A DNA stretch of 64,000 nt, taken from assembly GCF_900625025.1 (NCBI RefSeq), contig NZ_LR130577.1, positions 186,001 through 250,000 of the forward strand, written 5' to 3'. Both the position numbers and the translations under genes were made by a program. The notes beneath the pieces were generated by a model. It saw nothing but the letters and a program-made list of their open reading frames with translations, was not told where the DNA came from and did not search any database. This DNA is from Lachnoclostridium sp. Marseille-P6806. GTDB lineage: Bacteria > Bacillota > Clostridia > Lachnospirales > Lachnospiraceae. Positions 26,438 through 34,349 of the stretch are shown piece after piece (within the stretch, counting starts at the first letter, position 1; each line of letters starts with the position of its first letter).

Positions 26438-27859
26438 TCAGAACCGTGTATAAATGAACGCATTATAGCTGCTCCCCGCCGTCAGGACAAAGGAGAGAAA
26501 CAGCACGCAGGCAAGGAACACCGCTTCCGGAAGACTGTTCTTCCACCGCGCGGCGAGCGCCGCCCCGCGCCCCCGCTCCGAGAGCCTGTGAAGAACGCCG
26601 GCCCCGAGCACGGCGAGGACGCAGGCAAAAACCGCCTGCGCCGGAACGAGCGCCGCGAGCTGCGGGTCGGCCTCCGTATAGAGCCACGGCAGGAACATGC
26701 GCTTCACCATCTGCAGCCCCTGTCCCAGACTGTCCACGCGGAAAAACACCCAGCCCACGACAAACGTCAGTATTCCGTAGATATGGCCGATCAAGGCAAA
26801 GCGGTCGAGCACCCTTTTGCGCAGCCCCATGCGCTCGATAATGACAAAGAACGCATTGTAGAATCCCCAGCCGACGAAGCTCCAGCTTGCCCCGTGCCAG
26901 AGTCCGGTCGCCGCAAACACCAGAAAGAGATTAACATAGGTGCGCAGCGTGCCTTTCCGGTTGCCGCCGAGCGGGATATAGAGATACTCGCGGAACCACG
27001 TTCCCAGCGTCATATGCCACCTGCGCCAGAACTCCGTCACCGAACGGGACAGATAGGGATAGTTAAAATTCTCCGGAAAGCGGAAGCCGAACATCTGCGC
27101 GATGCCGATCGCGGAATCGGAATACCCCGAAAAATCATAATAAAGCTGCAGCGTATAGAAAATCGCGCCGGTCCATGCCGCCGCGCCGTTCATCGCCGCC
27201 ATATCCATGCCGAAGATCCGGTCCGCCGCAATGCCCAGCGTATCCGCGAGGATGACCTTTTTTCCAATACCGTAGAGGAAGCGCCGCAGCCCCGCCGCGA
27301 ACATACCGGCCGACGGTGCGGGGCGGTGATCCAGCTGATCCCCGAACTCCGCGTAGCGGATGATGGGGCCGGACATGATGCGGGGGAAGAACGCCATGTA
27401 AAGGGCAAAATCCGGCAGGCTGCGTCTTGCAGGGAAACGTCCCCGATACAGATCGATCAGATAGGTCAGGGCCTGAAAGACAAAAAAGGATATCCCGATC
27501 GGAAGCGCCACCCCCAGACGGGGAAGCTCCCCCGGGAGGATATGATCGAGCGTATTCAGAAAGAAATCGGCATATTTGTAATAGCCGAGCGCCCCCAGGT
27601 TCAGCAGCACCCCGAGCGAGAGCAACGCCTTTGCCGCAGCCGTTCCGGGCGCGGCGCGTCCCAGAAGAATTCCCGTTCCCCAGTTCGCGAGAATCAGCAG
27701 CAGAAGCAGAGGAAAATAGCGGACATCGCCCCACGCGTAAAACACGAGGCTCGCCAACAGAAGAAACAGATTTTGCAGACGGGTTCTGCGGATAAGCATT
27801 CCCGGGATCAGCACCAGCGGGAAAAACACCCACAGAAACAGCATGGAGGAAAAGGCCAT
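26438..27859 (-). CDS. MBOAT family O-acyltransferase, AlgI-like (copy 1 of cluster)
   Basis: A 473-residue polytopic membrane protein with about eleven hydrophobic segments. AFSSMLFLWVFFPL opens it, YYDFSGYSDSAIGIAQMFGF is near 232, FWRRWHMTLGTWFREYLYIP near 267, and the catalytic histidine segment TGLWHGASWSFVGWG near 318. This is the standard AlgI signature. The start at ATG 27859 has GGAGA six bases upstream. Its AlgX-like neighbour gives the usual AlgI-AlgX pair. Confidence 0.93.
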   Translation of the reverse strand: MAFSSMLFLWVFFPLVLIPGMLIRRTRLQNLFLLLASLVFYAWGDVRYFPLLLLLILANWGTGILLGRAAPGTAAAKALLSLGVLLNLGALGYYKYADFFLNTLDHILPGELPRLGVALPIGISFFVFQALTYLIDLYRGRFPARRSLPDFALYMAFFPRIMSGPIIRYAEFGDQLDHRPAPSAGMFAAGLRRFLYGIGKKVILADTLGIAADRIFGMDMAAMNGAAAWTGAIFYTLQLYYDFSGYSDSAIGIAQMFGFRFPENFNYPYLSRSVTEFWRRWHMTLGTWFREYLYIPLGGNRKGTLRTYVNLFLVFAATGLWHGASWSFVGWGFYNAFFVIIERMGLRKRVLDRFALIGHIYGILTFVVGWVFFRVDSLGQGLQMVKRMFLPWLYTEADPQLAALVPAQAVFACVLAVLGAGVLHRLSERGRGAALAARWKNSLPEAVFLACVLFLSFVLTAGSSYNAFIYTRF

Positions 27860-27938
27860 GTGCATTCTCCAATCAATTTGCCGCCGGACAGCTCATCCGG
27901 CACGGTGCCGCCGGACAGCGGACTCTCCCGCAGACCGG

Positions 27939-29777
27939 TCATTCCGGCAACACTCTGATGTGACGGTTCTTATTCGTATATACCGGCGGAATGCGGAACT
28001 TCCATGTCGTGCTGCCCCTGTCATCCTCACCGGCCTTTTCAAAGCCGAGCTCCCGGTAAAAATCCTTCACCATTCCGTTTTTCGCCGTCGGATAGTAGTA
28101 GCCAAAGATCGAATCCACGCGAAGACGCCGGCACGCGGCGACCAGCGCATCCATCATAGCGTATTCCATGTCCCGTTTCAACACGCGGCAGCTCATGAGC
28201 CAGAGATCGACGAGCAGCGCTTTCTGCCCGGTAATAACCGGTCTGCCGCCGTTTTTCGCCAGATCTGCCGGTTCATCGGACACGGTCATGGCAAGGCTCC
28301 CGATAATCAGAGAAACGATGCCGTTGTCCCCGAATTTATCCTCAAGACGCCCGCAGAGCGTGAGGGTGTCCGGATCCTCGGCCGCCGCCCGGATCTCTTC
28401 CTCATTGTAGCGCTTCGTCGTGAGATTGAATTGATTGCTTTTATTCGTAAGCTGCGTGATCCGGGGATAATACAGACTCTCAAAGGGCCTGATGTTCGCC
28501 GTCATCTCGAGAGAGTCCAGATACTCGCCGTAGTCGGCAAAGCCCGTCGCCGCCGCCTTTCTCTGCGCATTGGCGAGGTACATCTGACTGCGCCGCGCAT
28601 CGTCCCCGGAAAAATCCGTGACCTCAAAGAAGCCGGAGCGGTCGAGAATGCGGATGTACTCCTCGGGGCGCGTGAGCTCCGGAACCGCGACGCCCGGAAG
28701 CTGCTGCCGGACGAGCTCCCGCTCCGCCGGATTATCGTCCACAAAGACGAACGCCTCGGGCAGAATATTCAGCTCCCCTGCCATGCTGAGGAGATTTTCG
28801 CTCTTCGACTCCCAGTTGGCCCGGAGCGCGACAAAATCCTCCGGCCGAAGCACTCCCGAGGGATGCCGGAGACCCGCGAGCGCGTTCTCCTCCTCGTTCT
28901 TGGAATCCACCGTGAGGAGAACGCCGATATCTTTCTGCTCCTTGAGATACTGCTGAAATTCCCGGTAGGTCTCGCCGACCGGCGTCTCCTCGCCGATCTC
29001 AAGCCCGTCCACACCGTCGTCGCCGACAACGCCGGCCCAGAGCGTATTGTCGAGATCGAGCGCAAGCGCTTTCCGGTTGCGCCCGTAGAGCGATTTGATG
29101 ATGTTGGAAACGCTCCACGCCAGCACCGGAATCGCCCGCAGGGAGAGCGCGTATTTGTACATATTCCAGAACGCGTCGTCGAGCCATTCGTCCAGCCCGT
29201 ACGCGGCGGACAGATAGCAGAGATCGTGGATATAGAAGCTGTCGTGCTCCTCAGCATACTGCGCGAAGCGCTCATTCAGACGGTTCACGAAGCGGACCCG
29301 CCCGCCCGCATCCCACGCCTCCCGGTTTCCCATGACGCGGTACATGGGGTACTCGAAGTTGTTCTGGATCACCGGGCAGCGGAATTTTGCCGCCGCACTC
29401 TCCCAGAGCGAAACGAAACGCGCAAAGCTTTCCTCCAGCAGCTCGTCCGCCTGCTCCCGGGACATTCCGGCCCGCGGCAGCTCCCTGAGATTCCGGCAGC
29501 TCGTATGAATATAGATCACGTCCGGATGAAACACAGCCAGCGCCTCGCTCCCGAACACCGCATCCTCGTAATACCGGCCGTATTCCGACTCATAGAACTC
29601 CGGTTCAATCCCGCTGCGAAGCAGAAAAATCTCCAGCATGCGGATGATGTCATGGGTGGTCGAGCCGCCCAGAATCGCAATTTTCTTATGGATCCGCTCC
29701 GTGCCGTCCGCAAGGAGCTCCCGCCGGAGCCTTTTGGATTTTTTCAGTAATTCGTCGCTGTCAAAGGGATAAAACAT
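27939..29777 (-). CDS. FkbH-like HAD-IIIC family protein
   Basis: A 612-residue protein with the FkbH/HAD-IIIC layout. An N-terminal SGNH-like part holds KIAILGGSTTHD near 32-43. The HAD core has ALDLDNTLWAGVVGDDG near 237-253, LLTVDSKNEEE near 286 and VFVDDNPAERE near 334. The C-terminal acetyltransferase-like domain contains FGDNGIVSLIIG near 480. FkbH proteins dephosphorylate 1,3-bisphosphoglycerate and load glyceryl onto an acyl carrier protein. With the ACP and two MBOATs downstream it suggests glyceryl- or derived acyl-ACP supply for polymer decoration (inference). It is the first gene of the cluster. Confidence 0.85.
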   Translation of the reverse strand: MFYPFDSDELLKKSKRLRRELLADGTERIHKKIAILGGSTTHDIIRMLEIFLLRSGIEPEFYESEYGRYYEDAVFGSEALAVFHPDVIYIHTSCRNLRELPRAGMSREQADELLEESFARFVSLWESAAAKFRCPVIQNNFEYPMYRVMGNREAWDAGGRVRFVNRLNERFAQYAEEHDSFYIHDLCYLSAAYGLDEWLDDAFWNMYKYALSLRAIPVLAWSVSNIIKSLYGRNRKALALDLDNTLWAGVVGDDGVDGLEIGEETPVGETYREFQQYLKEQKDIGVLLTVDSKNEEENALAGLRHPSGVLRPEDFVALRANWESKSENLLSMAGELNILPEAFVFVDDNPAERELVRQQLPGVAVPELTRPEEYIRILDRSGFFEVTDFSGDDARRSQMYLANAQRKAAATGFADYGEYLDSLEMTANIRPFESLYYPRITQLTNKSNQFNLTTKRYNEEEIRAAAEDPDTLTLCGRLEDKFGDNGIVSLIIGSLAMTVSDEPADLAKNGGRPVITGQKALLVDLWLMSCRVLKRDMEYAMMDALVAACRRLRVDSIFGYYYPTAKNGMVKDFYRELGFEKAGEDDRGSTTWKFRIPPVYTNKNRHIRVLPE

Positions 29778-29852
29778 GCGCCGCCTCTCCGTTCTTTCAT
29801 CGTCCGGCCGCCTGCTCTCCGGACAGAGGCGCGCAGCCGTGCTTTCAGATCA

Positions 29853-30100
29853 TTATAGCATTTCTGCCGCCGGTTCGGGACAGAGAGCTCCGTTTTCCTC
29901 CGCCTCTCCCTCTTCCATGATCCGGTACAGCTCCTGAAAACGCTCGGGGATGACGCCGATATGTTCCCCCATCTCAAAAATACGGGCGGCATCTGTGCTC
30001 GACTCCCACCGGGGAAGCCCCTCTCCGTTCAGATTTCCGTACTTTGCAAAATTCGCCCAATAGCCGGTCAGTTTTTTATGATCAGATAAATATATTCTGC
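29853..30100 (-). pseudogene. Carboxylesterase type B, C-terminal fragment
   Basis: The minus strand encodes LSDHKKLTGYWANFAKYGNL, then GEGLPRW and FEMGEHIGVIPERFQELYRI. This is the C-terminal tail of type B carboxylesterases (usual YWANFAxTGDPNG...LPxW). Only about 75 residues remain and the catalytic Ser, Glu and His regions are absent. The 5' side is replaced by the thioredoxin promoter. The rest of 29778-30193 holds nothing else recognisable. Confidence 0.7.
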
Positions 30101-30104
30101 GTAC

Positions 30105-30132
30105 TTGATAAGTTTTGCGTACCATCTATAAT
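30105..30132 (+). promoter_or_regulatory. Promoter of trxA
   Basis: TTGATA (30105-30110) and TATAAT (30127-30132) are separated by 16 bases, about 60 bases before the trxA start. Confidence 0.7.
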
Positions 30133-30193
30133 AAAGTCATACAGAACAGATCAATCATCGCTGTTGCTTAACATAATAACGGAGGACGGAAAA

Positions 30194-30511
30194 ATGGAAT
30201 ATCATTTTAATGAAGAAAATTTCAACAACGAAGTAATAAAGAGCGACAAGCCCGTCATGATCGACTTCTACGCCGACTGGTGCGGGCCCTGCCGGATGAT
30301 GGGGCCGGTGGTCGCACAGCTTGCGGACGAATACGACGGCAAAGTCAAGATCGGCAAAGTGAACACCGACGAGCATCCGCAGCTGGCGTCCTCGTTCCGG
30401 GTCGAGACCATCCCGTTCATCGCTTTCCTGAAAGACGGCAAGCTGGTCGACAGCTCCATCGGCGTCGTTCCGAAGTCGGTGCTGGAGGACAAGCTGAACA
30501 AGCTCCTCTGA
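30194..30511 (+). CDS. trxA: Thioredoxin
   Basis: A 105-residue cytosolic disulfide reductase. The active site is ADWCGPCRMM at about residues 28-37, and the cis-proline loop is VETIPFIAFLKDG near 72. Length and fold are standard, and no signal peptide is seen. A GGAGG box lies eight bases before the ATG, and a good promoter is visible upstream. The longer frame that begins at 30044 runs through the promoter and was rejected. No thioredoxin reductase gene is adjacent. Confidence 0.95.
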   Translation: MEYHFNEENFNNEVIKSDKPVMIDFYADWCGPCRMMGPVVAQLADEYDGKVKIGKVNTDEHPQLASSFRVETIPFIAFLKDGKLVDSSIGVVPKSVLEDKLNKLL

Positions 30512-30611
30512 TTCTGACCGCTCCCCCGCACAGCTCCCGGACTCACACAGCTCCCGGAGTGCGGATCCCCCACCGGCTCTGTCATTGCAGTATGAGCGTC
30601 ACGATCACCCT

Positions 30612-30665
30612 GCCACATTGAAAATCGAGACTCCCGCATAGAGGAGCCTCGATTTTCAGCGTGGC
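30612..30665. repeat. Long imperfect palindrome between trxA and the NADAR remnant
   Basis: GCCAC then GAAAATCGAG, with CTCC/GGAG inside, is mirrored by CTCGATTTTC and GTGGC. A U-run is missing on both sides, so this is not a clear terminator. It marks the point beyond which the NADAR-like reading frame no longer shows homology. The interval 30512-30611 holds nothing I recognise. Confidence 0.5.
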
Positions 30666-30724
30666 GGACATCGTGGGCAGAAATCACCGGCACAGCTTGT
30701 TTCGCACCATCATCAATATCAAGT

Positions 30725-30891
30725 ATTTCTGATGCTGTTTTCTCATCATGGAAGCAGGAGGCTTTCTGGTACATCATATACTGCTCCATCGAAGAAAATT
30801 CTTTATCTGCATAGACAAAGCCCGAGAGATATCAGTTGCTTAAGAATCCGTTCTCTTCGTCCGGATTATGGAAACAAATGACGTTCATCAT
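30725..30891 (-). pseudogene. NADAR (YbiA-like) N-glycosidase, broken
   Basis: From ATG 30891 the frame reads ICFHNPDEENGFLSN, a TGA stop, then YLSGFVYADKEFSSMEQYMM and YQKASCFHDEKTASEILDID, ending DGAKQ. This is the N-terminal half of a NADAR domain (usual GxLSNWYxSxFxxDGxxFxSVEQYMMYQKA). The stop replaces the conserved tryptophan codon, and the C-terminal half is missing after about 30725. NADAR enzymes act on ADP-ribose or related N-glycosides, including removal of ADP-ribose from DNA guanine in DarT-linked systems. Its ATG overlaps the upstream gene's stop by four bases. Confidence 0.75.
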
Positions 30892-31313
30892 ACCTCACCA
30901 ACTTTTTTCACCGCCAACTCAAGATCCAGATCATGAAGGCCTCGATAGGCTTTTATAAGAAAATCCACCGGTATCTTTCTGATGATCTCAGCGCTCGGCA
31001 TGTTGTAGTACCACTGATAATAGGCATAGAACTCGCCCATCCAATCAGGCGCAAAACCCTCAATGGCCTTTCCGGTCTTGAGAGCATAGTTCTCAGTTCT
31101 TGCAAAATACCGCCAAAGCTCTCCGGCATCCATCGTATTCGTATACGCTTTTGCCTCATCAATGCTCTTTCTCGTTTTACTGAGCATGTAGGCATTGATG
31201 AAGTCGCTGGTGTCTTTATCCGGATAGTTCTGCGCGATCATATCAAACAGTTTTCCCTGATTCTCCACCACATCATTCAAATAAGCTCTCGCATAGGCCT
31301 GCATAATCATCAT
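30888..31313 (-). CDS. Conserved protein of unknown function, partner of DUF3990-like and NADAR genes
   Basis: A 141-residue, largely helical, acidic protein with no signal peptide or membrane segment. Notable stretches are YARAYLNDVVENQGKLFDMI, AEGFAPDWMG-like FAPDWMGEFYAYYQWYYNMP near 90-110, and IPVDFLIKAYRGLHDLDLEL near 117. I recall similar proteins beside DUF3990 genes but cannot name a function. The frame is intact. It overlaps both neighbours by four bases (ATGA), a tight translationally coupled trio, which suggests it once worked with them as an antitoxin or carrier (inference). Confidence 0.7.
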   Translation of the reverse strand: MMIMQAYARAYLNDVVENQGKLFDMIAQNYPDKDTSDFINAYMLSKTRKSIDEAKAYTNTMDAGELWRYFARTENYALKTGKAIEGFAPDWMGEFYAYYQWYYNMPSAEIIRKIPVDFLIKAYRGLHDLDLELAVKKVGEV

Positions 31314-31771
31314 CTCCCGAACAACGTGCTGAATACTTTCATAACCTTATTCGCATCGGAATCCACAAGCTTCCTCATATTCTGTCCGGCCATGGAATCA
31401 CGTTCATTATATTTCATGTTAAATTCTTCATACTCGACCGAAACAAGGTCTTTGGTAACTTCTTTCAGCTGAGAATATGCCTTTTCCGACCTGATGCAAT
31501 ATTGAATCCCAAGATCGCCGAGAGAAAGCAGTTCCTCCAAAATATCAATATCAACGTTATCCCTGACAAATTCTCTTGCGATATAAAAATAGGATGCATC
31601 GGCGCGCCATCCTCTAATTACATCGTATCCGGCTGTATCAATACCATACTTTTCAATGAACTGCCCGGCCAGCATATGATATCTTCTGGAATCTGCCGCA
31701 TCTCTATGCTTCATAAGTTCCGCCAGCCAGCACAATACATTTATTCTCTGAAAATCAAGGGCGCTGCACAA
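31310..31771 (-). pseudogene. DUF3990-like protein, N-terminally truncated
   Basis: The 153-codon frame matches the C-terminal two thirds of DUF3990 proteins: VLCWLAELMKHRD, then YDVIRGWRADASYFYIAREF near residue 49-68 (family form DxIxGYRADDSYFxFA), ILEELLSLGDLGIQYCIRSE near 77, and a long basic/acidic tail. The N-terminal YHGS-type entry and first ADP-ribosyltransferase-like half are missing; the frame instead begins with a TTG next to the trp leader promoter. From memory DUF3990 is placed with ADP-ribosyltransferase-like folds, which should be checked. Confidence 0.6.
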
Positions 31772-31786
31772 AGAGCCAAAAATGTA

Positions 31787-31816
31787 TTGACTTTCCGGAG
31801 AATGCTGTGCTATAAA
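31787..31816 (+). promoter_or_regulatory. Promoter of the trpBA leader
   Basis: TTGACT (31787-31792) and TATAAA (31811-31816) are 18 bases apart. Transcription would start near 31823, at the beginning of the T-box leader. Confidence 0.65.
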
Positions 31817-31834
31817 TCATGTTAATTTCATATT

Positions 31835-32142
31835 CTCCAAACCGTTGACGCGGAGATAACGGCAATGATGCCTTTACAGAGAGCCTGTGTTGCTGAGAGA
31901 CAGGCAGGAAACAAGTTGTCAAATGGACCGCTGAGGGCGCAGTCAACAGAGAAGCGCTGCTTCTCCCAGTATTCTGCGACGTTGCAGGCAGACGTCATTT
32001 GCCGGGGATATATCGGTATCCTGCTGAGCGCACGGGGCGACCCGTGAATCAAGGTGGCACCACGGATAGTGTCGTACTTTCAGATAAGTACCTTATTCGT
32101 CCTTGACAGATTAATATGATCTGTCAGGGACGTTTTTTATTC
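31835..32142 (+). promoter_or_regulatory. T-box riboswitch leader, tryptophan-specific, with terminator
   Basis: The 300-base leader has a long stem I region. The specifier TGG (31924-31926) lies in AAATGGACC on its 3' side. The conserved T-box AAGGTGGCACCACGG is at 32051-32065. A terminator follows: CGTCCTTGACAGAT pairs with ATCTGTCAGGGACG (32098-32132), then TTTTTT. Uncharged tRNA-Trp would pair with UGG and with the T-box and favour read-through into trpBA. The specifier assignment comes from position and base context. Confidence 0.9.
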
Positions 32143-32182
32143 CCGCGGCATTCGCTGCAGACGCCAGAAAGGAAAACCAAAC

Positions 32183-33373
32183 ATGACAAATCCAAACGGA
32201 CGCTTCGGCATTCACGGCGGTCAGTACATTCCCGAAACGCTGATGAACGCAGTCATTGAACTGGAAGAAGCCTATAATCATTATAAAAACAATCCCGAAT
32301 TCATCCGGGAGCTTTCCGCGCTGCTCCATGAATATGCAGGAAGACCCTCCAGACTGTATTTCGCCGAGAAGATGACGCAGGATTTAGGAGGCGCAAAGAT
32401 CTACCTGAAGCGTGAGGACCTGAACCACACCGGCGCTCACAAGATCAACAATGTTCTCGGGCAGGCGCTTCTCGCAAAGAGAATGGGAAAAACCCGATTG
32501 ATCGCCGAGACAGGAGCCGGGCAGCACGGCGTTGCGACGGCGACCGCCGCCGCTCTGATGGGAATGGAATGCGTGGTCTTTATGGGCGAGGAGGACACCA
32601 TTCGGCAGGCTCTTAATGTGTACCGCATGCGCCTGCTGGGGGCTAAGGTAATCCCCGTAAAGACAGGTACGGCGACGCTCAAGGACGCCGTATCGGAGGC
32701 CATGCGTGAATGGACCTCCCGCATCAGCGATACTCACTACTGCCTCGGCTCCGTGATGGGACCTCATCCGTTTCCCACCATTGTCCGTGATTTTCAGGCG
32801 GTCATTTCCATGGAGATGAAAGCGCAGATCCTCGAGAAAGAAGGTCGGCTGCCGGACGCGGTGCTTGCCTGTGTGGGCGGCGGCTCCAACGCCATCGGAA
32901 GCTTTTATCATTTCATAGAAGATAAAAGCGTTCGCCTGATCGGCTGCGAAGCGGCGGGCAGAGGCGTTGATACCTTTGAGACGGCCGCCACCGTGAACAC
33001 CGGCAGAGTAGGAATCTTTCACGGAATGAAGTCATATTTCTGTCAGGATGAATACGGTCAGATTGCTCCCGTCTATTCGATCTCCGCAGGGCTTGACTAT
33101 CCCGGAGTCGGTCCCGAGCATGCTTACCTGCATGACATCGGCAGAGCGGAATATGTGCCCGTCACCGATGAGGAAGCCGTAGAGGCCTTTGAATATCTGG
33201 CAAAAACCGAGGGCATTATCCCTGCCATCGAATCGGCTCACGCCGTCGCTCACGCGATGAAGATCGCGCCGGCAATGAACAGGGACAAAATCATCGTGAT
33301 CACCGTCTCCGGCAGAGGCGACAAGGACTGCGCCGCCATCGCCCGATACAGAGGGGAGGATATACATGAGTAA
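32183..33373 (+). CDS. trpB: Tryptophan synthase beta chain
   Basis: A 396-residue PLP enzyme that joins indole and serine to tryptophan. [14 protein letters not shown] starts at residue 8, the Schiff-base lysine lies in HTGAHKINN near 81-89, [12 protein letters not shown] is near 112, the cofactor phosphate loop GGGSNAIG near 233-240, and the serine-binding [14 protein letters not shown] near 349. It overlaps trpA by eight bases and is governed by the Trp T-box. No trpE, G, D, C or F lies nearby, so the operon here covers only the last step. Confidence 0.97.
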   Translation: MTNPNGRFGIHGGQYIPETLMNAVIELEEAYNHYKNNPEFIRELSALLHEYAGRPSRLYFAEKMTQDLGGAKIYLKREDLNHTGAHKINNVLGQALLAKRMGKTRLIAETGAGQHGVATATAAALMGMECVVFMGEEDTIRQALNVYRMRLLGAKVIPVKTGTATLKDAVSEAMREWTSRISDTHYCLGSVMGPHPFPTIVRDFQAVISMEMKAQILEKEGRLPDAVLACVGGGSNAIGSFYHFIEDKSVRLIGCEAAGRGVDTFETAATVNTGRVGIFHGMKSYFCQDEYGQIAPVYSISAGLDYPGVGPEHAYLHDIGRAEYVPVTDEEAVEAFEYLAKTEGIIPAIESAHAVAHAMKIAPAMNRDKIIVITVSGRGDKDCAAIARYRGEDIHE

Positions 33374-34136
33374 TATCCGGAAAGCATTTGAAAACGGGAA
33401 AGCGTTCATCGCTTTTATTCCCTGCGGCGACCCTGAGCTGGACACCACCGCTGCCGCTGTCCGCGCCGCCGCGGCGAACGGCGCAGACCTCATCGAGCTT
33501 GGCATCCCGTTCTCCGATCCCACCGCCGAGGGGCCCGTCATGCAGGGGGCGAGCTTTCGTGCGCTGCGCGGCGGTATCACCACGGATAAAATCTTCGCCT
33601 TTGTCAAAGAGCTTCGCCGGGATGTGACGATTCCGATGGTCTTTATGACTTATTCCAATGTTGTATTTTCTTACAGCGCAGACCGCTTCTTTTCTGCCTG
33701 CAGGGATCTCGGAGCGGACGGGGTCATCCTGCCTGACCTGCCCTTTGAGGAGAAAGAGGAATTTTTGCCGTTTTGCCATAAATACGGCATTGAATTAGTG
33801 TCTCTGATCGCGCCTGCCCCCGAGAGCCGTATTGCTGCGATCGCAAAAGAAGCGGAGGGGTTCTTATATATCGTCTCCGGCCCCGGCGCGGCGGGTGCGA
33901 AAAATGAAATAAAGACAGACCTTGCTTCCATTGTCAGCGTGATCAGAAAAAACACCGATGTGCCCTGTGCTGTCGGGTTCGGCATTTCCACGCCTGAGCA
34001 GGCAAAGGAGATGGCGGACATTGCCGACGGCATCATTGCCAATTCGGCCATCGCCAAACTTCTTGAAACCTGCGGAGCAGATGCTCCCGGCCACATAGGG
34101 AGGTATGTGAAATCCATGAAAGCTGCCATGCAATAG
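33366..34136 (+). CDS. trpA: Tryptophan synthase alpha chain
   Basis: A 256-residue TIM-barrel subunit that cleaves indole-3-glycerol phosphate to indole, channelled to TrpB. The catalytic glutamate and aspartate lie in [19 protein letters not shown] at about residues 39-57. PDLPFEE is near 121 and the phosphate site [10 protein letters not shown] near 203-212. Length is typical. A strong terminator follows. Confidence 0.96.
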   Translation: MSNIRKAFENGKAFIAFIPCGDPELDTTAAAVRAAAANGADLIELGIPFSDPTAEGPVMQGASFRALRGGITTDKIFAFVKELRRDVTIPMVFMTYSNVVFSYSADRFFSACRDLGADGVILPDLPFEEKEEFLPFCHKYGIELVSLIAPAPESRIAAIAKEAEGFLYIVSGPGAAGAKNEIKTDLASIVSVIRKNTDVPCAVGFGISTPEQAKEMADIADGIIANSAIAKLLETCGADAPGHIGRYVKSMKAAMQ

Positions 34137-34220
34137 GGTATGATCGGAAGTCTTGCCGTGGTGTGCCGCTTCAACCGATTTTCCTTTTCCACCACCCCGT
34201 ATAAAACGAAAAAGAAAACT

Positions 34221-34268
34221 CCCCTCCCGCCGGACAGGTCACAGCCTGCCGGCGGGAGGGGCTCTTTA
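34221..34268 (+). terminator. Terminator after trpA, probably bidirectional
   Basis: CCCCTCCCGCCGG-A-CAGG pairs with CCTG-CCGGCGGGAGGGG (34245-34261), followed by CTCTTTATTT. On the minus strand the same stem is followed by a TTTTCTTTTT run, suited to the convergent beta-helix gene. Confidence 0.85.
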
Positions 34269-34349
34269 TTTACTCCATATGATATTTACCTACTCCGCAC
34301 GTCGTCTGCCCACAATGTCAGCTTCCGTACTGCACCCCCGCCATTCGCC

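Noticed and set aside
25418-27958. 846-codon plus-strand frame
   Set aside because: Lies opposite the AlgX-like and MBOAT genes, which have full motif sets; the frame has none.
27843-29750. 635-codon plus-strand frame
   Set aside because: Antisense of the FkbH-like gene; no recognisable domain.
30612-30665. Palindrome as trxA terminator
   Set aside because: Stem is long enough but no U-run follows on the plus strand, so it is listed only as a repeat.
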